Positions 16,709 through 25,780 of a stretch of 64,000 nt of DNA are shown here, piece by piece. This stretch comes from Aureibaculum marinum (GTDB taxonomy: Bacteria; Bacteroidota; Bacteroidia; Flavobacteriales; Flavobacteriaceae), in the NCBI RefSeq assembly GCF_003813905.1, contig NZ_RPFJ01000014.1, forward strand, positions 1 through 64,000, written 5' to 3'. Each line of letters begins with the position of its first letter. Position 1 is the stretch's first letter. The position numbers and the translations under genes were made by a program. The notes beneath the pieces were generated by a model, which was not told the origin of the DNA, ran no database searches, and saw nothing but the letters and a program-made list of their open reading frames with translations.

Positions 16709-18400
16709 TTACTTTGCTAAAAAGTCAATAAAATCTAACAATACCCTTAATGAGTTTTCACGATTGCTAGCTGTTTCAACAGTAATTTCAGAAACCAATT
16801 TACTTCCTTTTACTTTACCCAAAGTATAATAAGCATTCCCCAAATTTTTAGACGCAAAAGAAATCATTTTTTTATCATCTGCTCTAAATTCATCAACAGG
16901 CAGTTTAGATAATAATTTTTCAATATTCAAATACATTACAGCTGCATTTTTACGAATACGATTTTTATGAGTTCCAACATTAGAATGAGGAGATGAACTG
17001 ACAATGTTTTTCAATTGTTTTTCTGAGGAAGTAATAAAAACAATTTCATCTTTTATTATAGCATATAAATCAAAAGGAACATCATTAGGCATATTTAGTT
17101 TGTAATAATTAGCATTTTTTTCAAATGCACTATGTTTAACACCTAAATCAATTACTTTATACAAAAACTCCTCATTTTCTGACCCAATCATAAAAGTAAA
17201 ATCAGGACTCATTTCTTTTTTTGTTTTTTCCACCTCTGTTTCATTATATTCATCGTCATACTCATATGTGGTGTAAGTAACTTCCTTTTCTCCTAAATCA
17301 TTTAAAATTAACAAGGCATTACCAGTAATTAATTCTCCTATAGCTTTTTCATCTAAAATTAAAGAAAGTAACTCTGCACTAACAGCAGTTTCTTCTTTGA
17401 ATTTAGGCAAAATACCTCCATAAATATCAGACATCATATTTGGATATTCTTCCAAAACAGCTTCTGTATTTAAAGCAATACTTGTATATCCTAAAACATC
17501 ATTAATATCAAAGTATTTAAAAAACGAACGATTTATCTTCGACTTATACATCTTTTTGATGGACTTTTTCCATTTATTATCAGTATTCATAGTATAAGTA
17601 AGTCTTGTAGCATCTTTTTCAAAATAAAGATTGAAATTCATAGAGCCAAAACCCAAATTATTAAAATTAGGATTTAGACCTATGGAGTAATTAAAAAGTC
17701 CTCTTCCTGTCAAACTTGTCATTAATTCTATATAGTTATTTATCCAAGCCGACGCAACCGCTTTATTATCTTTAGCTTCTAAATAGTTTTTATTTAGTAA
17801 AATGGAAGCCCCGTTATAATTAAAAATCTTTTTGCAATAATTAGAAGTCCACCCAGAGGCTATTCTTATTTTTGTTTGATAGTAATATTCATCTTCATTC
17901 TCGGCTTGTTTTTTAAATCGCTCTTCATTGTCTTTAAAATAACTGTAAGAAGGCTCTCCAGCAGTAAATAAAAGGGTATTGTCATTCCACATAATAGTTG
18001 TTTCTCTATCTAAAAAACTACTAACATTTCCTGTTCTGTTAACAGCAACCGATGTGTTTGAATCTAACATTTGCTCAAAAGCTTTTCTGTCTTTTAGTTT
18101 AATCAAAAAGTTGTGATAAGAAATACTATCCGTTGGTTGATAAAAGTAAAATGCTTTTGATTCTAAATCAAATCCAAAATCACTCAAGCTATTAAAATCA
18201 GGATTTTTTCTACTAACATCTTTTATTATTTCTTTCCCAATCGCATTATTATCTAAATCTGTAACGGTCATTAAATCAAGTAAATTTTCTCCATTTATAG
18301 ATATTACAGCTTGTACCTCTGCAGGAATTTTAGTTTCCAAACTTTGTGAAAAACTTAAGGTAGATGCAATTATTGCACTAATTAAAATTATCTTTCTCAT
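16709..18400 (-). CDS. DUF4836-like exported protein
   Basis: A 563-residue secreted protein. A signal peptide (residues 1-18, ending SFSQS) is followed by KIPAEVQAVISINGENLLDL, the kind of opening seen in DUF4836 proteins of Bacteroidota. An acidic loop YEYDDEYNETEVEK lies near residue 376 and has a counterpart in the next gene. No catalytic motif is recognised. It lies nine bases before that gene and four bases after the lipoprotein gene, so the three are almost certainly co-transcribed. Family assignment is moderate; function unknown. Confidence 0.6.
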   Translation of the reverse strand: MRKIILISAIIASTLSFSQSLETKIPAEVQAVISINGENLLDLMTVTDLDNNAIGKEIIKDVSRKNPDFNSLSDFGFDLESKAFYFYQPTDSISYHNFLIKLKDRKAFEQMLDSNTSVAVNRTGNVSSFLDRETTIMWNDNTLLFTAGEPSYSYFKDNEERFKKQAENEDEYYYQTKIRIASGWTSNYCKKIFNYNGASILLNKNYLEAKDNKAVASAWINNYIELMTSLTGRGLFNYSIGLNPNFNNLGFGSMNFNLYFEKDATRLTYTMNTDNKWKKSIKKMYKSKINRSFFKYFDINDVLGYTSIALNTEAVLEEYPNMMSDIYGGILPKFKEETAVSAELLSLILDEKAIGELITGNALLILNDLGEKEVTYTTYEYDDEYNETEVEKTKKEMSPDFTFMIGSENEEFLYKVIDLGVKHSAFEKNANYYKLNMPNDVPFDLYAIIKDEIVFITSSEKQLKNIVSSSPHSNVGTHKNRIRKNAAVMYLNIEKLLSKLPVDEFRADDKKMISFASKNLGNAYYTLGKVKGSKLVSEITVETASNRENSLRVLLDFIDFLAK

Positions 18401-18404
18401 GCTT

Positions 18405-19076
18405 TTATTTTTGTAGTGTTATTTGATTTTTGATTGATTTTTTTTGATTTATAATATCTTGTGCAGATACCTTTAACATTATTGCTTTTTTACTCTTTGA
18501 AATTTTAGCGGCATCATTTTTTGCGAAAACAATTGGTTTTGGAAAACGATAAATAGTAGTTATAGAAGCCGTTTTAAAAACTTCTCTATCTTCCATTTTG
18601 GTCTTTTTAATTTCATTAGCTAAATCATAATGATAACTTCTAGTAAAAAGTTGCTCAGAGGTATTGTAGCTAAAATGTTTGTGGTTTTTTATTCTCTTAG
18701 CCTCTTCTTTTGAACTAAAATTTGAAACTACAGTATTTAAAGCTTCAACATTATTAAAATGACAAGACAGTGTAAAAATATAATTTTCTAAATCTATTGA
18801 GTTTGCTACGTTAGAAATTTCCTCTGTACTTTTTACTTTTTTTACAATGTCTGAAAAATGCTTTCTAATTTCTTTCTCTGTAGGTACTTTATAATTATTA
18901 ACGCTATCTAAAAGCATTAATGAGTTTATTTTTGTTCTACTTCTACTTAAATTTAGCGTTAAAGTGACTTTTCCAGACCCGTCATCATTTAAATTTACTT
19001 CTTCAACAATTTCGAAACAACCAGTACAAATCAGTAACAATACAAATACAAAAAGGTAGTTAATTTTTTTTATCAT
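18405..19076 (-). CDS. Lipoprotein of unknown function
   Basis: A 223-residue predicted lipoprotein. The ATG at 19076 gives MIKKINYLFVFVLLLICTGC with the lipobox Cys at residue 20; an ATG three codons earlier (19085) is also possible. The mature part starts FEIVEEVNLNDDGSGKVTLT, a pattern shared with many small Bacteroidota lipoproteins. It lies between the NRDE gene and the DUF4836-like gene with very short spacers and may form an envelope complex with the downstream products. No enzymatic motif is seen. Confidence 0.65.
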   Translation of the reverse strand: MIKKINYLFVFVLLLICTGCFEIVEEVNLNDDGSGKVTLTLNLSRSRTKINSLMLLDSVNNYKVPTEKEIRKHFSDIVKKVKSTEEISNVANSIDLENYIFTLSCHFNNVEALNTVVSNFSSKEEAKRIKNHKHFSYNTSEQLFTRSYHYDLANEIKKTKMEDREVFKTASITTIYRFPKPIVFAKNDAAKISKSKKAIMLKVSAQDIINQKKSIKNQITLQK

Positions 19077-19092
19077 GGTAATCATTAAGTGA

Positions 19093-19833
19093 TTATAACG
19101 CGTTTTCGCAGTTCGAATTATTCAATTCAATTAATAATTCAGTTTTTTTCAATGTCCTTACGTCTTCGTATAAAAAATTAATATTGTTTTTTACTCTTTT
19201 TACAGAAGTTATACTAACAGTTCCTCCATTTTTTCTATTCATCATTACATCAATATTTGGGTCTCCAACTCCTGCCAAATGATGGAACTCTAAAATACTT
19301 TCTTGAGAAATAAGTTGATCATTCTGCCAATTTTTAAACCATTGCCAACGCATTTGCTTTACAGCATCATCATAAAGTGTTGAAGATGACCAAATATAAG
19401 GTTCATGCTTCATTTTTTTTAGGTGTTTTTTAGCTCCATCCCAAACGAACTCTAACAGCTCAAAATCGTTAGTATTCCAATCTAAAATTACCAAAGTAAA
19501 CTGCTCTACTCCTTTTAAATCAACCTCATGCAATCCTTTTTTAATATTGTCAACTTTCAGAAGTTGCTTAACAATTAACCCCCTACTTTTTTTATAACTT
19601 GCTAAAGAAGTATGATACACATACCCTCCATTAAGCAAACATATAAGTCTATTTTTAGAACTAATACCAATCCATGACCCTCCAGCTTTTCCATCTTTGG
19701 GATACCACATAGATACACCATCTTCAATATACCTCTTTGGAGATAAAGCTTTTTCTCTTGAAAAAGGAATATCTCTGCTTGAAGTAAGAATAAAACCCTC
19801 TTTGTTTAAAGGAAGAAAGGTTACAGTACACAT
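19093..19833 (-). CDS. NRDE (TANGO2-like) family protein
   Basis: A 246-residue protein of the NRDE family. It starts MCTVTFLPLNKEGFILTSSR, with the Cys2 nucleophile-like position conserved. The family's NRDE motif is replaced by SSRDIP, and GGSWIGISSKNRLICLLNGG is the central conserved segment. The eukaryotic relative TANGO2 is implicated in Golgi and heme or lipid handling; the bacterial role is unknown. It is the first gene of the four-gene minus-strand run. A weak -7-like box (CATCTTTG on the minus strand, about 19870-19877) lies just upstream. Confidence 0.78.
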   Translation of the reverse strand: MCTVTFLPLNKEGFILTSSRDIPFSREKALSPKRYIEDGVSMWYPKDGKAGGSWIGISSKNRLICLLNGGYVYHTSLASYKKSRGLIVKQLLKVDNIKKGLHEVDLKGVEQFTLVILDWNTNDFELLEFVWDGAKKHLKKMKHEPYIWSSSTLYDDAVKQMRWQWFKNWQNDQLISQESILEFHHLAGVGDPNIDVMMNRKNGGTVSITSVKRVKNNINFLYEDVRTLKKTELLIELNNSNCENAL

Positions 19834-20158
19834 TATTTATAGGATTTTTTGTATTCTTATAATTGACAATACAAAGATGAGATAAAATACTTACATAGAA
19901 ACATACCAAAATCAGTAAAAACAATACCCCTGAAAACTGGGTTTAAATATAATTGCAACTTAATAACGACAACTAATATGAATTTTTCATAACAATCTTT
20001 TAAAACAAAAACTATTACACTATTGTTAATTTCTTTGAAGTTAAGAATTAAAAATATGTTATCTACTTATTTTTTATTGATTGAGTGGTACATATTTATA
20101 ACTTACTATTTGTAACTTTGTAACAAAATTAATTGAATTTCATAAAAATACACAATCT
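19834..20158. other. Divergent intergenic region
   Basis: This 325-base AT-rich gap separates the divergent NRDE and pruA genes. It holds a clear -7 box for pruA at 20113-20120 and a weaker one for the NRDE gene near 19870. No open reading frame with a recognisable product, hairpin or repeat was seen. Confidence 0.5.
20113..20120 (+). promoter_or_regulatory. -7 box of pruA
   Basis: TAACTTTG fits TAnnTTTG and lies 38 bases before the pruA ATG. Two TTG triplets at 20077-20083 lie farther upstream than the usual 17-23 base spacing. Confidence 0.45.
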
Positions 20159-21793
20159 ATGGCAAGCGGATTTTATAATATACCCAAAGCAATAAACGAA
20201 CCTGTAAAAACTTACGCACCTAATAGTCCTGAAAAAAAGAGCCTATTAGATACTTATAAAAAAATGTACTCTGAAAAGGTAGACATTCCTTTTTATATAG
20301 GAGGTAAAGAAATCAGAACAGGAACTACAGTTTCTATTCACCCTCCACACGACCATAAACATACCGTTGGAAATTACCATGTTGCTGAAAAAAAACATAT
20401 TGAAGAAGCTGTTTCAAATGTGTTAGAAGCAAGAAAAAAATGGGCAGCTACACCTTGGCAAGACAGAGCAGCCATCTTTTTAAAAGCTGCAGATTTATTA
20501 GCTGGGCCTTACAGAGACAGAATGAATGCAGCAACAATGATTGGACAATCTAAAAATGTAATGCAAGCAGAAATAGATTCAGCTTGTGAACTTATAGATT
20601 TCTTTAGATTCAATGTTCAATTTATGACAGAAATTTATGCCAATCAGCCTATTTCTAGCCCAGGTATCTGGAACAGAATGCAATACAGACCTTTAGAAGG
20701 GTTTATTTATGCAATTACTCCTTTTAACTTTACCGCAATAGCTGGTAATTTACCTGCATCTCCTGTTATGATGGGTAATGTATGTGTTTGGAAACCTGCT
20801 CAAACACAAGTTTATTCTGCTCAAATAATAATGGAATTATTTAAGGAAGCTGGCTTACCAGATGGTGTAATAAATATGGTTACTGGTGACCCTAAAATGA
20901 TAACTGAAGTGCTATTAGACAACAAACATTTTGCAGGTATTCACTTTACAGGATCTACTGGCGTATTTAATAGTTTTTGGGAACAAATAGGTAAAAATAT
21001 AAACCAAGGTAAATATGTTTCTTACCCGAGAATTGTAGGTGAAACAGGAGGTAAAGATTTTGTTTGGATGCACCCTTCTGCTGATGCCAAACAAGTAGCA
21101 ACAGCTTTGTCAAGAGGAGCCTTTGAATATCAAGGTCAAAAATGTTCTGCAGCTTCACGTGCTTACATTCCTAAAAGCAAATGGAATGAAGTTCAAAAAT
21201 TAGTAAAGGCTGATTTAGCCACAATGAAAATGGGTAGCCCTGAAGATACTTCTAACTTTATCAATGCTGTTATTGACAAAAAAGCTTTTGATAGGGTAAC
21301 TAGCTATATAGATGCTGTAAAAAGCGATAGTGATGCTGAAATTATTGTTGGTGGAAATTATGATGACTCTGTAGGTTATTTTATAGAGCCTACCGTTATT
21401 TTAACCACAAATCCGAAGTACTCAACAATGTGTACTGAATTATTTGGCCCTGTTTTAACAATTTATGTTTACGAAGATGAAGAATGGGAAAAATCATTAA
21501 CTTTAGTTGATGAAACTTCACAATACGCATTAACAGGAGCCATTTTTAGTGGAGATCGTTATGTTATTGATATCGCTACAAATGCCTTAGAAAATTCAGC
21601 AGGTAATTTCTATATTAACGACAAACCTACTGGTGCCGTAGTAGGTCAGCAACCTTTTGGAGGTGCAAGAGCATCTGGAACTAACGATAAAGCGGGTTCT
21701 GTGTGGAACTTATTACGTTGGGTAAACAACCGAACTATTAAAGAAACTTTTGTTCCTCCAACAGATTATAGATATCCGTTTTTAGGAGAATAA
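20159..21793 (+). CDS. pruA: L-glutamate gamma-semialdehyde dehydrogenase
   Basis: A 544-residue aldehyde dehydrogenase of the P5C dehydrogenase type. It oxidises glutamate-5-semialdehyde to glutamate with NAD+, the second step of proline catabolism. Visible features are the general base Glu295 (VGETGGKDF), the catalytic Cys329 (YQGQKCSAASRAY), ITPFNF and the C-terminal NDKPTGAVVGQQPFGG substrate-binding loop typical of this branch. The length fits the stand-alone eukaryote-like enzyme rather than the bifunctional PutA. No proline dehydrogenase gene is in the window. A terminator follows. Confidence 0.95.
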   Translation: MASGFYNIPKAINEPVKTYAPNSPEKKSLLDTYKKMYSEKVDIPFYIGGKEIRTGTTVSIHPPHDHKHTVGNYHVAEKKHIEEAVSNVLEARKKWAATPWQDRAAIFLKAADLLAGPYRDRMNAATMIGQSKNVMQAEIDSACELIDFFRFNVQFMTEIYANQPISSPGIWNRMQYRPLEGFIYAITPFNFTAIAGNLPASPVMMGNVCVWKPAQTQVYSAQIIMELFKEAGLPDGVINMVTGDPKMITEVLLDNKHFAGIHFTGSTGVFNSFWEQIGKNINQGKYVSYPRIVGETGGKDFVWMHPSADAKQVATALSRGAFEYQGQKCSAASRAYIPKSKWNEVQKLVKADLATMKMGSPEDTSNFINAVIDKKAFDRVTSYIDAVKSDSDAEIIVGGNYDDSVGYFIEPTVILTTNPKYSTMCTELFGPVLTIYVYEDEEWEKSLTLVDETSQYALTGAIFSGDRYVIDIATNALENSAGNFYINDKPTGAVVGQQPFGGARASGTNDKAGSVWNLLRWVNNRTIKETFVPPTDYRYPFLGE

Positions 21794-21810
21794 GTAATTT
21801 CATTTTTTAT

Positions 21811-21841
21811 AAAAAAACCACGACAATTGTCGTGGTTTTTT
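21811..21841 (+). terminator. Terminator after pruA
   Basis: A perfect stem ACCACGACA / TGTCGTGGT around AT, preceded by A-runs and followed by a T-run, gives a strong intrinsic terminator 17 bases after the pruA stop. Confidence 0.9.
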
Positions 21842-21906
21842 ATTGAATATAGGTTAGTATTGGTTATTATTTCTTATTACTTTTACTCCAATAAAACAGA
21901 ACTACA

Positions 21907-22503
21907 ATGAAAAAACTAGTCAATTATTTTTTACAAGGATTACTATATATTGCACCTTTAGGTATTACTGCATACATAATTTATGCAGTTTTTACTTTTT
22001 TAGATGGCTTACTACAAGATTTATTACTTACTTCTTTTGATATTAAAATTCCTGGACTTGGTCTATTAACCCTTATTTTATTTTTAATATTTGTAGGTTT
22101 TTTAGGAAGAACCATAATTGCAGATCCATTACGAAAAGTGTTTAAAAACCTTCTTGCTCGTATTCCTCTTCTAAACTTTATTTACTCAGCTTTTAATGAT
22201 CTTTTCTCGGCTTTTGTAGGAAAAGAAAAGAAATTTAGCCAACCTGTTTTGGTAAAAGTAAATCTCAATTCTGATTTAGAAAAATTAGGTTTTATTACTG
22301 AAGAAAATTTAGAATTATTACACCTAAAAGATAAAGTTGCTGTGTATTTTCCTCATTCTTATAATTTTTCAGGAGAATTATTTATTGTACCTAAAGCTAA
22401 CATAACCCCTATAGATATAAACTCAAGTGATGTAATGAAATTTGTAGTTTCTGCTGGTTTAACAGGATGGAATAAAGAGGAAACTCTTGAGCATGATAAA
22501 TAA
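21907..22503 (+). CDS. DUF502 family membrane protein
   Basis: A 198-residue protein with two N-terminal membrane helices (about residues 11-33 and 47-68). A conserved DUF502 stretch follows (GRTIIADPLRKVFKNLLARI, then LLNFIYSAFNDLFSAF), with a soluble C-terminal domain containing VAVYFPHSYNFSGELFIVPK. The family is widespread in bacteria and uncharacterised. It has the terminator of pruA upstream and stands alone. Confidence 0.85.
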   Translation: MKKLVNYFLQGLLYIAPLGITAYIIYAVFTFLDGLLQDLLLTSFDIKIPGLGLLTLILFLIFVGFLGRTIIADPLRKVFKNLLARIPLLNFIYSAFNDLFSAFVGKEKKFSQPVLVKVNLNSDLEKLGFITEENLELLHLKDKVAVYFPHSYNFSGELFIVPKANITPIDINSSDVMKFVVSAGLTGWNKEETLEHDK

Positions 22504-22598
22504 CTTAACTCAGAATCATTTAAAGCTATATAAAACATTAAAAATTGATTAAGTAAGAAAAATATCACTATTTACAACTATTAATTATCATTAAAAAG

Positions 22599-23426
22599 AT
22601 GGACATGACTTCACAGAAAATAGCAAATGACATAAAAATAGAAGTTAAAAAATCTTATAATTTTTTATATTCATGGGCTAAGAAATATAGTGATAAAGAT
22701 GTTCGTTCGGCTTTTTTTGAACTTAGCTATATATCATTATATTCTCATTATCGTAATTTTTATACTGGTATAGATTTTAATCAATTTTATGAGCCGTTTA
22801 AAGAAATTCCTCATAATAATCATCCTGAACATTTAAATACCATTTTTAAAAACTACTATCATAGTTCTAATTTTATGTTAATGATACGGGTTTATTCTTC
22901 TTTTGAATTATCACTTAATTTAATTTGTGACAAATGTCTAAATGAAAAGAACAAAAATGAATTACTCAATATTGATGCGGAAAAATTAAAAAAGGATTTA
23001 AAAAATTGCCATTTAATATTGCCTGATAACATTTATAATAAACATAAATTTAAATCACTATCAAGAGTTCCTTTTTTAAGAAAACTTAGACTTTTACTAA
23101 AACAACAGGAAAAAGAATTGAGCATTGAACGAAAAGAAATATTAAATTTCTTTGAATGCCTAATGCATTATAGAAATTCAATTCATACTAACTTTGTTTA
23201 TCAAGGGAACGAAGATAAACATTATGAAATTGAATATAACAATGAAATTATTACATTCAATTTTAAAAATAATGAGATTGTTCAAATGGCTTCAAAAGAT
23301 GAATGGTTAGGTACAACTCACTTAGTTGGAAAAACAATAAATTATGCAAATTTAATATATGAAAGCTTACAATATCACAATAAAATTATTGACCCAAGCT
23401 ATGAGATTTTTAAATTTAAAAATTAA
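22599..23426 (+). CDS. Helical protein of unknown function, HEPN-like motif
   Basis: A 275-residue protein, highly charged and predicted mostly helical, with no signal peptide or membrane segment. Near residues 189-198 it reads MHYRNSIHTN. This RN-x-x-H arrangement resembles the motif of HEPN-type RNases and related abortive-infection proteins, although the spacing is shorter than the classical R-x4-6-H. An unrelated-looking SHYRNFY occurs at residues 49-55. There is no antitoxin-like partner: the neighbours are a DUF502 gene and convergent rsmG, whose stop is two bases away. It may be an accessory defence gene or an unknown lineage protein; confidence in function is low. Confidence 0.5.
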   Translation: MDMTSQKIANDIKIEVKKSYNFLYSWAKKYSDKDVRSAFFELSYISLYSHYRNFYTGIDFNQFYEPFKEIPHNNHPEHLNTIFKNYYHSSNFMLMIRVYSSFELSLNLICDKCLNEKNKNELLNIDAEKLKKDLKNCHLILPDNIYNKHKFKSLSRVPFLRKLRLLLKQQEKELSIERKEILNFFECLMHYRNSIHTNFVYQGNEDKHYEIEYNNEIITFNFKNNEIVQMASKDEWLGTTHLVGKTINYANLIYESLQYHNKIIDPSYEIFKFKN

Positions 23427-23427
23427 A

Positions 23428-24057
23428 CTAAGGCTTATACTTTAATGGCACATGTACTACTTTTTTGGTTTCAAAAAAATCTTCAGAAAAATAATTGGAT
23501 AAGTTATAAATTGTTGCTTTAGGAAAATTAGTCAACTCTTCGGTTAAATCGCCACCTTTTAGGTATAGAATTCCATTTTTTAGCTCGTGTTTCTGTTTTT
23601 TGGCTACTTTTTTACGTGTCCATTTTACAAAATCATTCATATTGGTAACTGCACGACTAATGATAAAATCGAATTCACCCTTAACTTTCTCTACTCTAGT
23701 ATGCTGAGCTCTTACATTTTTTAATTCCAATGCTTTAGCAACTTCTTCAACAACTTTTATCTTTTTACCTATTGAATCGACCAATAAAAATTGAGTATCA
23801 GGAAATAATATGGCCAAAGGAATTCCTGGAAATCCACCTCCCGTTCCAACATCTAATATGTTAGCTTTAGTGTTAAAAGACTGCACTTTGGCAATACCTA
23901 AAGAATGTAGTACATGCCTCTCATACAACGTAGAAATATCCTTTCTAGAAATTACATTAATCTGAGCATTCCAAAAAGTATATAATTGTTCTAATTGCTG
24001 AAACTGACTTAATTGTTTATCAGATAACTCTTTAAAATATGTTAAAATTACATCCAT
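23428..24057 (-). CDS. rsmG: 16S rRNA m7G527 methyltransferase
   Basis: A 209-residue methyltransferase that modifies G527 of 16S rRNA using S-adenosylmethionine. The ATG at 24057 gives the usual start MDVILTYFKELSDKQLSQFQ; an in-frame ATG at 24081 would add eight atypical residues. LNLI-like INVISRKD, the SAM site ILDVGTGGGFPGIPLAI, LVDSIGKKI and FDFIISRAV are all family signatures. It is monocistronic and diverges from the desaturase gene. Confidence 0.95.
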   Translation of the reverse strand: MDVILTYFKELSDKQLSQFQQLEQLYTFWNAQINVISRKDISTLYERHVLHSLGIAKVQSFNTKANILDVGTGGGFPGIPLAILFPDTQFLLVDSIGKKIKVVEEVAKALELKNVRAQHTRVEKVKGEFDFIISRAVTNMNDFVKWTRKKVAKKQKHELKNGILYLKGGDLTEELTNFPKATIYNLSNYFSEDFFETKKVVHVPLKYKP

Positions 24058-24139
24058 AAAATTGAATTGCAAAGCTACCATCTTTTGTTAAATATTTGAC
24101 AAATAAAAAGTAAAAACCTATAGAAAAGCAAAAATTACT

Positions 24140-24147
24140 TAAATTTG
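24140..24147 (+). promoter_or_regulatory. -7 box of the desaturase gene
   Basis: TAAATTTG matches TAnnTTTG and lies 25 bases before the ATG at 24173. Confidence 0.5.
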
Positions 24148-24172
24148 TAAATAATTATAATACTTAATACCT

Positions 24173-25267
24173 ATGTCGAATACGACTGTGAAATACTCCC
24201 GAGTAGATTCAGCAAAATTTTTTAGAACTCTAAACAAACGAATTAATAACTATTTTAAAGATAAAAATATTAAAAAAACAGGCAATTGGAAATTGTACAT
24301 TAAAGCAGTAATAATGTTTGCTTTATTAATAACTCCTTTAGTCTTAGTACTTACCCTTACTATGCCTTGGTGGGCACAAGTTTTATGCATGATACTTGTT
24401 GGAATTGGAATGGCTGGTGTTGGCATGAATGTTATGCATGATGCCAATCACGAATCTTTTTCAAGTAAAAAATGGGTAAATAAATTAATGGGAAGTAGCA
24501 TTTATATACTTGCCGGAAATGACTACAACTGGAAAGTACAACACAATGTACTGCACCATACATACACAAACATTCAAGGACATGATGAAGATATTGATGC
24601 AGGTAGAATTATCCGTTTTTCAAAACACGCCAAATGGTCTAAAATTCATCAATACCAAAAATATTATGCCTTTTTCCTTTATGGTTTACTAACTGTAAAT
24701 TGGGCTATTACCACAGACTTTAAACAAACATACCAATATTTAAAACGCAAATTGTCTTATGGTAAAATGCCTCATCCAGCAACACAATGGACGAAGCTAA
24801 TTATTGGTAAAATAATTTATTATGCCATTTGGATAGCTCTACCGTTATTTGTTGGTATTGTTTGGTGGAAAGTCTTAATCGGATTTTTTATTATGCACTA
24901 TACCGCCGGTATTATTTTAAGCGTAATTTTCCAATTAGCTCATGTAATGCCCAATACAGAAATGCCATTACCAGATGAATCTGGAAATATGAAAAATACT
25001 TGGGCAATTCATCAATTGCACACTACTTCAAATTTTGCTCCTAAAAATTGGTTAGTTAGATTTTTTACAGGAGGCTTAAATTATCAAGTTGAACACCATT
25101 TATTCTCAAATATCAGTCATATTCATTATAAAAAATTAGCTGAAATTGTAAAAAATACAGCTAAAGAGTTTAGTTTACCTTATAATGAATATCAAACTTT
25201 TAGAAAAGCGGTGATCGAACATTATAAACAATTAGAGATGTTAGGTAAAAAACCAACAATGGCCTAA
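24173..25267 (+). CDS. Fatty acid (acyl-CoA/lipid) desaturase
   Basis: A 364-residue integral membrane di-iron desaturase. The three histidine boxes are clear: HDANH (89-93), HNVLHH (124-129), and QVEHH (305-309) with HQLHTT at 280-285. The Gln-x-x-His-His form of the third box and the overall size match the front-end or linoleoyl-CoA-type group found in Bacteroidota. Four hydrophobic helices flank the boxes. It introduces a cis double bond into membrane acyl chains, a known route of cold adaptation; the regiospecificity cannot be read from sequence. A strong hairpin terminator follows. Confidence 0.9.
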   Translation: MSNTTVKYSRVDSAKFFRTLNKRINNYFKDKNIKKTGNWKLYIKAVIMFALLITPLVLVLTLTMPWWAQVLCMILVGIGMAGVGMNVMHDANHESFSSKKWVNKLMGSSIYILAGNDYNWKVQHNVLHHTYTNIQGHDEDIDAGRIIRFSKHAKWSKIHQYQKYYAFFLYGLLTVNWAITTDFKQTYQYLKRKLSYGKMPHPATQWTKLIIGKIIYYAIWIALPLFVGIVWWKVLIGFFIMHYTAGIILSVIFQLAHVMPNTEMPLPDESGNMKNTWAIHQLHTTSNFAPKNWLVRFFTGGLNYQVEHHLFSNISHIHYKKLAEIVKNTAKEFSLPYNEYQTFRKAVIEHYKQLEMLGKKPTMA

Positions 25268-25277
25268 TAAAATTTGT

Positions 25278-25324
25278 AACATCTAGCATAAATAGTTAAG
25301 TCTATCTAATTTATGCTAGATGTT
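25278..25324 (+). terminator. Long hairpin terminator after the desaturase gene
   Basis: The 16-base arms at 25278-25293 and 25309-25324 (AACATCTAGCATAAAT and its complement) pair perfectly around a 15-base loop, eleven bases after the stop. T-rich sequence follows. Confidence 0.8.
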
Positions 25325-25780
25325 ATTATTATAATACTACTCTTTTTATTTTTATTTCAATTACTTTTGATATAAAGCTCAGATTTCTATCAAAAATACT
25401 TCTCAAACTAAATTTCTAAATTTTACATAAACCTTTTATAGTTTTATAACAGTTTTATTATTTTTACTAACAATTAAGTAAATTAACAATTTTGCCAATC
25501 CTACTTTTCTATAAATAATTATAATAGTGTAATTTTCTCTATTTGTTTGTACATTTAGGTCTAAAATAAAACACCTCATTTACCGAAATTTAGAATGTAT
25601 TCAGGTAAGTTTAGCATTTTTGTTTAGATTTGCTCAAACTCTAAGGCAATAGACTTGTTTTAAGTAATTAAAGTTGATTAAAATAAAAATTTAATCTATA
25701 TTAATAACGCATAAGACAAGTTAACTTTTATTAATTTTTTAGACATACAAAACTTCAATTATTATAATAAAACATACTAT
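25325..25780. other. Long intergenic region upstream of nadK
   Basis: A 456-base AT-rich stretch without a supported reading frame. TAGATTTG at 25625-25632 is a good -7 box, but it lies about 150 bases before the nadK start, so a long leader or a small RNA is possible. TTACC ... GGTAA near 25579-25605 could form a weak hairpin. Nothing else was recognised. Confidence 0.4.
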
